Source of the DNA: an uncultured Clostridia bacterium
Lineage (GTDB): Bacteria; Bacillota; Clostridia; Oscillospirales; Acutalibacteraceae
Direction: 5' to 3'
Assembly (NCBI GenBank): GCA_946646305.1
Contig: CAMPCO010000003.1
Span: 1-37,581, forward strand
Length of the DNA stretch: 37,581 nucleotides
The notes beneath the pieces are model-generated. The model worked only from the letters and a program-made list of their open reading frames with translations. It was not told the origin of the DNA and did not search any database. Below, piece by piece: positions 37,508 to 37,581 of the stretch (the first letter of the stretch is position 1; every line of letters starts with the position of its first letter). Both the position numbers and the translations under genes were made by a program.

Positions 37508-37519
37508 TTGATTATATCA
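37508..37519 (-). promoter_or_regulatory. Likely extended -10 promoter of zinc-ribbon gene
   Basis: On the minus strand TGA-TATAAT (TATAAT at 37511-37516) lies about 40 nt before the start codon; the -35 region is poor, so the TG extension probably matters. Confidence 0.45.
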
Positions 37520-37548
37520 AATTGCCTTTAAAAAGAAAAGATAAATAT

Positions 37549-37580
37549 AAAAAAGCCGCAGGTTTCCCTGCGGCTTTTAG
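37549..37580 (-). terminator. Terminator near the right edge (copy 2 of a repeated hairpin)
   Basis: AAAAGCCGCAGG (37551-37562) and CCTGCGGCTTTT (37567-37578). The longer T run is on the minus strand, so it probably ends a minus-strand gene lying beyond the window. Confidence 0.8.
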
Positions 37581-37581
37581 T

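Noticed and set aside
1-37581. CRISPR array, tRNA, rRNA or insertion sequence
   Set aside because: No regularly spaced repeats, no cloverleaf sequences, no transposase-like frame and no terminal inverted repeats were seen.

Overview
The window looks like chromosome of a monoderm Clostridia-type bacterium (Bacillota; my best guess is an Oscillospiraceae/Ruminococcaceae-like gut anaerobe, an inference from gene content only). Supporting signs are strong Shine-Dalgarno sites, consensus sigma-A promoters with 16-17 bp spacers, compact intrinsic terminators, the Bacillota gene orders miaB-ricA-mutS-mutL-miaA and trpS-holB-ricT, a sepF/lspA/rluD cluster, a split transketolase, a stand-alone two-gene SUF (SmsCB) system and a 56-residue 2[4Fe-4S] ferredoxin. 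Nearly all of the DNA is housekeeping and well packed. No gene-free stretch exceeds about 200 bases, and I saw no tRNA, rRNA, CRISPR array, insertion sequence or integrase.

Left end (1-1712): the last 25 codons of a membrane protein, then a compact phage-like regulatory cassette between two intrinsic terminators. An XRE-type repressor and an ImmA/IrrE metallopeptidase point right. A Cys-rich zinc-ribbon protein and a small sigma-region-4-like protein point left. The two promoters between them are both near perfect and face each other, so their transcripts should overlap by about 30 nt. Four related 16-bp operator-like palindromes lie across them, one filling the -35/-10 spacer of the leftward promoter. 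No integrase or structural phage gene accompanies the cassette. This is the most unusual part of the window.

1713-7818: a five-gene peptide ABC importer operon (oppB, C, D, F and last oppA, a lipoprotein). 7818-10466 (minus): SmsC and SmsB for Fe-S assembly, a family-2 glycosyltransferase, and a 59-residue protein whose ribosome-binding site lies in one arm of a long inverted repeat. 10606-13722: tex and a DMT/EamA permease.

13757-27532 (minus): thirteen genes with gaps under 32 bp or overlaps, likely one long transcript from a promoter at 27567-27595: miaB, ricA, mutS, mutL, miaA, a HlyD-like adaptor, yggS, sepF, lspA, an RluD-type pseudouridine synthase, a Cof-type HAD phosphatase and the two transketolase halves. 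It joins tRNA modification, mismatch repair, cell division, lipoprotein maturation and central carbon metabolism.

27654-37581: a DUF1846 protein, a small possible immunity-like protein, a small surface protein with a variant sortase signal, a small membrane protein, prfC, then trpS-holB-ricT, a ferredoxin with two nearly identical halves, a second pseudouridine synthase, and a zinc-ribbon membrane protein between two almost identical terminators. RicA and RicT, two parts of the Fe-S-containing Y-complex that acts with RNase Y in Bacillus, are both present, about 8.3 kb apart.
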